32,393 bases of DNA. Source: a virus. The stretch covers positions 1-32,393 of IMG/VR virus record IMGVR_UViG_3300024344_000072; one strand, written 5' to 3'. The translations under genes were made by a program, and so were the position numbers. Positions 29,872 through 32,393 of the stretch are shown here, piece by piece (the stretch's first letter is position 1; every line of letters begins with the position of its first letter). Below the pieces are notes generated by a model. It was not told where the DNA came from, did not search any database, and saw only the letters and a list, made by a program, of their open reading frames with translations.

Positions 29872-31073
29872 TAGACATAAACAAAAAGTATGCACCTATC
29901 ACACAAACAGATTCAAGATACTTTATATTAACTGGGGGTAGAGGATCAGGAAAATCTTTTAGTATAAATGTCTTATTAGTTCTTCTCACATACGAAAAAG
30001 GACATACTATATTATTTACTAGATATACTTTAGCTTCTGCATACATTTCTATTATTCCTGAATTTATAGACAAGCTAGAGCTGCTTAATATATTTGATGA
30101 CTTTTATATAACTAAAGATGAAATCAAAAATAAGCGTTCAGGAAGCAAGATAATATTTAAGGGTATTAAGACATCAAGTGGAGACCAAACAGCTAACCTG
30201 AAGTCATTACAGGGCGTTACAACCTTTGTTTTAGATGAAGCAGAAGAATTAACCTCAGAGGACACATTTGATAAAATAGACCTATCTGTGAGACAGCAGG
30301 GAAGTCATAATAGAGTGATCCTAATACTAAACCCTACAAGCAAAGAACATTGGATATATAGAAGATACTTTGAGGACAAAGGAATACAAGAGGGGTCTAA
30401 TACAACCAAAGACAATATTACATATATACATACAACCTACATAGACAACAAAGAAAACCTATCACAAAGCTATTTACAACAAATAGAGAATATTAAGAAA
30501 AGGAGACCTGAGAAATACAAGCATCAAATGTTAGGTGGGTGGTTAAGTGCAGCAGAGGGCGTTATATTTACTAATTGGAATATAGGTAAATTTAAAGAAG
30601 TAGGTAAAACAGTATATGGGCAAGACTATGGATTTGCAGCAGACCCTAGCACATTAGTTGCAACCAGTATAGACATATCTAATAAGGTTATATATTTAAA
30701 AGAATGTTTTTACAAACCTAGACTAACAACATCAGAGCTTGTTACACTAAATAAAAGGTTTGCAGGAGAATCACTAATAGTAGGAGATTCAGCAGAACCT
30801 AGACTAATCTCAGAAATAAGATCACATTGTAATATAGTGCCAAGTATAAAAGGACAGGGTTCTGTTACTTTTGGTATTAGCTTATTGCAAGACTACGATT
30901 TAATAATAGATGAGGATAGTATAAACCTTATTAAAGAGCTTAACAATTATGCTTGGTTAGAACGAAAATCTAACACACCTATTGATAAATTTAATCACTT
31001 ATTAGATGCAATTAGGTATGCTGTAACATATCAATTACAAAATAAAAACAGAGGTAATTACTATATTTCTTAA
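29868..31073 (+). CDS. terL: Terminase large subunit
   Basis: 401 residues. Walker A GGRGSGKS (23-30), Walker B VLDEAEEL (121-128) with catalytic Glu124, and a motif-III-like LNPTSKEHW (154-162) form the packaging ATPase. The nuclease half has candidate acids Asp253 (GQDYGF), Asp307 (VGDSAEP) and Asp380 (HLLDAIRY). Length is typical. It packages DNA into proheads at the portal. The gene is followed by a 285-base non-coding region rather than by portal, which is unusual. Confidence 0.9.
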   Translation: MIDINKKYAPITQTDSRYFILTGGRGSGKSFSINVLLVLLTYEKGHTILFTRYTLASAYISIIPEFIDKLELLNIFDDFYITKDEIKNKRSGSKIIFKGIKTSSGDQTANLKSLQGVTTFVLDEAEELTSEDTFDKIDLSVRQQGSHNRVILILNPTSKEHWIYRRYFEDKGIQEGSNTTKDNITYIHTTYIDNKENLSQSYLQQIENIKKRRPEKYKHQMLGGWLSAAEGVIFTNWNIGKFKEVGKTVYGQDYGFAADPSTLVATSIDISNKVIYLKECFYKPRLTTSELVTLNKRFAGESLIVGDSAEPRLISEIRSHCNIVPSIKGQGSVTFGISLLQDYDLIIDEDSINLIKELNNYAWLERKSNTPIDKFNHLLDAIRYAVTYQLQNKNRGNYYIS

Positions 31074-31088
31074 AAAAGATATTAAATA

Positions 31089-31120
31089 TTTTGTGGATAA
31101 CTAAATAAGTTGTATATTAG
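31089..31120 (+). promoter_or_regulatory. Host-type promoter candidate for the RNA region
   Basis: TTTTG (31089-31093), 19 bases, then TATATTAG (31113-31120) matches the Bacteroidota -33 TTTG / -7 TAnnTTTG layout except for the last two or three bases. Transcription from about 31126 would cover the structured region and the tRNA. Confidence 0.35.
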
Positions 31121-31126
31121 CAGTAT

Positions 31127-31352
31127 TAAAGTTCATTAAAATATTAAATGCACTTGACTAAATTAGAAAACTGAGAATTAAATGCTACTCAGATATTAGA
31201 TCAAGTCTCAATCTTAAAGGTATTGAGTTAGATTTTTAAAATCATCGTTAGCACGAAAAAGCAGGGAAAGTAACCTTTAATAAAAAAGAGGAGACAAAGT
31301 GTGAGGTAGGGGTCGAATCCCTACAAGAGAGGTGCAAGTCCTCTCTCCTTTT
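31127..31352 (+). ncRNA. Candidate structured RNA with tRNA-like 3' end
   Basis: Between terL and the tRNA gene there is no ORF but many pairings: ACTTGACTAA (31152-31161) with TTAGATCAAGT (31196-31206, one bulged A), CTGAG/CTCAG (31171/31188), CTCAAT/ATTGAG (31207/31222), and a possible pseudoknot TGCTA (31183) with TAGCA (31249). The 3' part (31287-31352) folds like a tRNA without a D-arm: acceptor AGAGGAG/CTCCTTT, a stem TAGGG/CCCTA with a seven-base loop, and a T-arm-like AGAGG/CCTCT with loop TGCAAGT. It ends six bases before the tRNA. No tmRNA 5' acceptor half is found. All pairings are by eye. Confidence 0.4.
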
Positions 31353-31358
31353 CTAAAT

Positions 31359-31432
31359 TGCGAGATAGAGCAGTTGGTCAGCTCGTGAGTCTCATAAACT
31401 CAAGGTCGCAGGTTCGAATCCTGCTCTCGCAT
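31359..31432 (+). tRNA. tRNA with CAT anticodon (Met, or Ile2 reading AUA)
   Basis: A complete cloverleaf: acceptor TGCGAGA/TCTCGCA (7 of 7 pairs), D-arm GAGC/GCTC, anticodon arm TGAGT/ACTCA with loop CTCATAA (anticodon CAT at 31393-31395), variable loop AGGTC, and T-arm GCAGG/CCTGC with loop TTCGAAT. The first pair U-A and the anticodon stem without three G-C pairs rule out an initiator tRNA. A CAT anticodon could be elongator Met or, after lysidine modification, tRNA-Ile2 for AUA codons, which this phage uses heavily. The discriminator base is U and no CCA is encoded. Confidence 0.9.
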
Positions 31433-31436
31433 CTAA

Positions 31437-31601
31437 ATGAAAGTATATAAAATAGAATATTGGTTTTTATCGTTTATAGGAGATGAGGATAATGGTTACG
31501 ATTACGATATAGTAGAGGTAGAAGCTATAAGTCCAAAACAAGCATTACTAAAGGCAAAACAAACAGCACGTAGAGGTGCAAAACATTTTACAATATTATG
31601 A
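31437..31601 (+). CDS. 54-residue hypothetical protein
   Basis: It starts five bases after the tRNA. Beta strand KVYKIEYWFLSFI, then an acidic turn, then YDIVEVEAISPKQALLKAKQ and ARRGAKHFTIL. The VEVEAxSPKQALxKAK part resembles small adaptor-like phage proteins. Its stop overlaps the next ATG (ATGA). Function unknown. Confidence 0.6.
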   Translation: MKVYKIEYWFLSFIGDEDNGYDYDIVEVEAISPKQALLKAKQTARRGAKHFTIL

Positions 31602-31759
31602 TAAAAGCAACAATACATTTTACAACTAATACTGGTAGAGTAACAACAGTAACAAAAGAATTTAATGGTCAAAGGCATATAGACAATTTTGTAACTTATG
31701 CCACAAGCTATTGGAGTAACATAACAGGATTAGACAAAATAGAATATGAAAAAAGTTAA
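31598..31759 (+). CDS. 53-residue hypothetical protein
   Basis: Overlaps the preceding stop (ATGA). Beta-rich start KATIHFTTNTGRVTTVTKEF, then NFVTYATSYWSNITGLDKIE. No recognisable domain. It overlaps the next small gene by 14 bases, consistent with an operon. Function unknown. Confidence 0.55.
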   Translation: MIKATIHFTTNTGRVTTVTKEFNGQRHIDNFVTYATSYWSNITGLDKIEYEKS

Positions 31760-31847
31760 ATTTATACTAAAGATAGTTGGAGAGTTTTTATTTGTAGCAT
31801 CAATATTTTTTATGTATTGGTTAGCTATGGTTATCTATTATGGATAA
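31746..31847 (+). CDS. 33-residue membrane mini-protein
   Basis: The start overlaps the preceding gene. A short basic N-terminus (KKVKFILK) is followed by one hydrophobic helix (FLFVASIFFMYWLAMVIYY). Small single-span proteins of this type are common in phages. Function unknown. Confidence 0.45.
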   Translation: MKKVKFILKIVGEFLFVASIFFMYWLAMVIYYG

Positions 31848-31865
31848 AATTTATTAAATTTAGAT

Positions 31866-32153
31866 ATGGATAAAATACAGAACTTACACGATCTTAAATA
31901 TTATACTAATATGAACCTTGTAACTGAGTTAGCTTTAAAGTGGGGTAAATTAAAACCTGACAATGAAGAAATACAGGCATTGTCTAAGGCAATTACAGAT
32001 ATTGCATTTTATGTAATTAGAGTACAAGAAGATTTAGCACAGCACAAGATAGCTATTAGTGATTACAGAGAGGACAAAAATAAAACAATATTAAAGTATC
32101 GTAGAATAAAAGAAAAATTTATTAACTTAAAGAAACTACAAGAAACCACTTAG
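31866..32153 (+). CDS. 95-residue coiled-coil protein
   Basis: Helical: NLVTELALKWGKLKPDNEEI, ALSKAITDIAFYVIRVQEDL, then a basic C-terminal coiled coil (KTILKYRRIKEKFINLKKL). Starts 18 bases after the previous mini-gene. It is the last gene before the terminator. A pattern I recall from Bacteroidota phages. Function unknown. Confidence 0.55.
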   Translation: MDKIQNLHDLKYYTNMNLVTELALKWGKLKPDNEEIQALSKAITDIAFYVIRVQEDLAQHKIAISDYREDKNKTILKYRRIKEKFINLKKLQETT

Positions 32154-32196
32154 TATTTCATAGTTTAGTTTAGTTAGTTAATTTGAGTAGTTTGGT

Positions 32197-32253
32197 AGTG
32201 AGCAGACATACATATTTTCCAAGTGGTTTGGTGTGTGTTTAGCTCACTTTTTT
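32197..32253 (+). terminator. Terminator before the tail operon
   Basis: AGTGAGC (32197-32203) pairs perfectly with GCTCACT (32242-32248) and a T-run to 32253 follows. The loop is long (38 bases) and can form a small internal CCAA/TTGG pair. It lies just before promoter-like element copy 1, so it likely ends the terminase/RNA transcript. Confidence 0.5.
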
Positions 32254-32393
32254 ATTTATTAAAAATCGTAAATTAAATTCGTTATATAGTTATGAGAAAG
32301 AAGTTAAGTGTTCCTAATGATTTAAGCGAAATCACTTTAGGTCAATATCAAAAGTTTCACAAGTTACAAGAGCAAAATGATGATCCCTATTTT
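32239..32393. repeat. Terminal redundancy, right copy
   Basis: Repeats 1-155 with one mismatch at 32267. It includes promoter-like element copy 1 (32279-32288) and the first codons of the tail chaperone. Confidence 0.9.
32292..32393 (+). CDS. Tail assembly chaperone, partial second copy
   Basis: The first 34 codons of the gene at 54, repeated because of terminal redundancy and cut off by the end of the window. It is not a separate gene. Confidence 0.9.
   Translation, partial: MRKKLSVPNDLSEITLGQYQKFHKLQEQNDDPYF

Noticed and set aside
31141-31260. Group I intron
   Set aside because: CAGATATTAGATCAAGTCT vaguely recalls core elements, but P, Q, R and S could not be assembled in order and no split exon is evident.
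31127-31352. tmRNA
   Set aside because: The 3' T-arm-like hairpin has no matching 5' acceptor half at the start of the region, no recognisable tag reading frame and no encoded CCA.

Overview
The window is a complete, circularly closed assembly of a small tailed phage, most likely a lytic siphovirus of a (probably marine) flavobacterium or other Bacteroidota. The last 155 bases repeat the first 155 with one mismatch (T29 versus C32267), giving a unit length of 32,238 bp. Every convincing gene is on the + strand and DNA is AT-rich. Genes are packed with 1-4 base start/stop overlaps (ATGA, TAATG, GTGA) and lack Shine-Dalgarno sites. Many proteins belong to families typical of Bacteroidota phages (XkdF-like protease, acidic scaffold, DUF6712-like connector, 3TM holin, ERF recombinase). 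I see no integrase, excisionase or repressor.

Layout. (1) 54-8599 is a tail operon: a tail assembly chaperone with a probable -1 programmed frameshift, a tail-terminator-like protein, three membrane or secreted proteins (membrane coiled coil, cysteine-less thioredoxin-like protein, outer-membrane-like protein), a gp10-like protein, two minor-tail/baseplate-like proteins, a 50-residue protein and the tape measure. (2) 8634-15684 is the head and connector block: protease, two paralogous coiled-coil proteins, a Cys-rich mini-protein, scaffold, major capsid protein, probable major tail protein, a structural-type protein, portal and connector. (3) 15763-20832 is a 1,689-residue fibre with a C-terminal S74 chaperone. 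(4) 20867-22379 is the lysis region: M15 peptidase, holin and several mini-proteins. (5) 22556-28370 is replication and recombination: NinG-like HNH protein, ERF annealase, SSB, RecA-like ATPase, sigma-like factor, two PD-(D/E)XK-like nucleases, 5'-3' exonuclease and a DnaA-domain-IV protein. (6) 28367-31073 holds an adenine methyltransferase, a dATP/dGTP diphosphohydrolase-type protein and the terminase genes. (7) 31074-32238 holds a candidate structured RNA, a tRNA with a CAT anticodon, four small genes and a terminator ahead of the tail operon.

Regulation. A repeated element, TCGTTATATA or a close variant, lies 7-29 bases before the first gene of six transcription blocks (54, 8634, 10519, 12834, 26885, 29484) and looks like a phage promoter core. 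The phage encodes a small sigma-factor-like protein (25175-25654), an obvious candidate to read it. Terminator hairpins separate several blocks.

Most noteworthy: the dual-frame tail chaperone, the repeated promoter-like element with a phage sigma factor, the secreted cassette inside the tail operon, and the RNA region after terL, including a D-arm-less tRNA-like fold. All family names come from recognising sequence patterns by eye; no searches were run.
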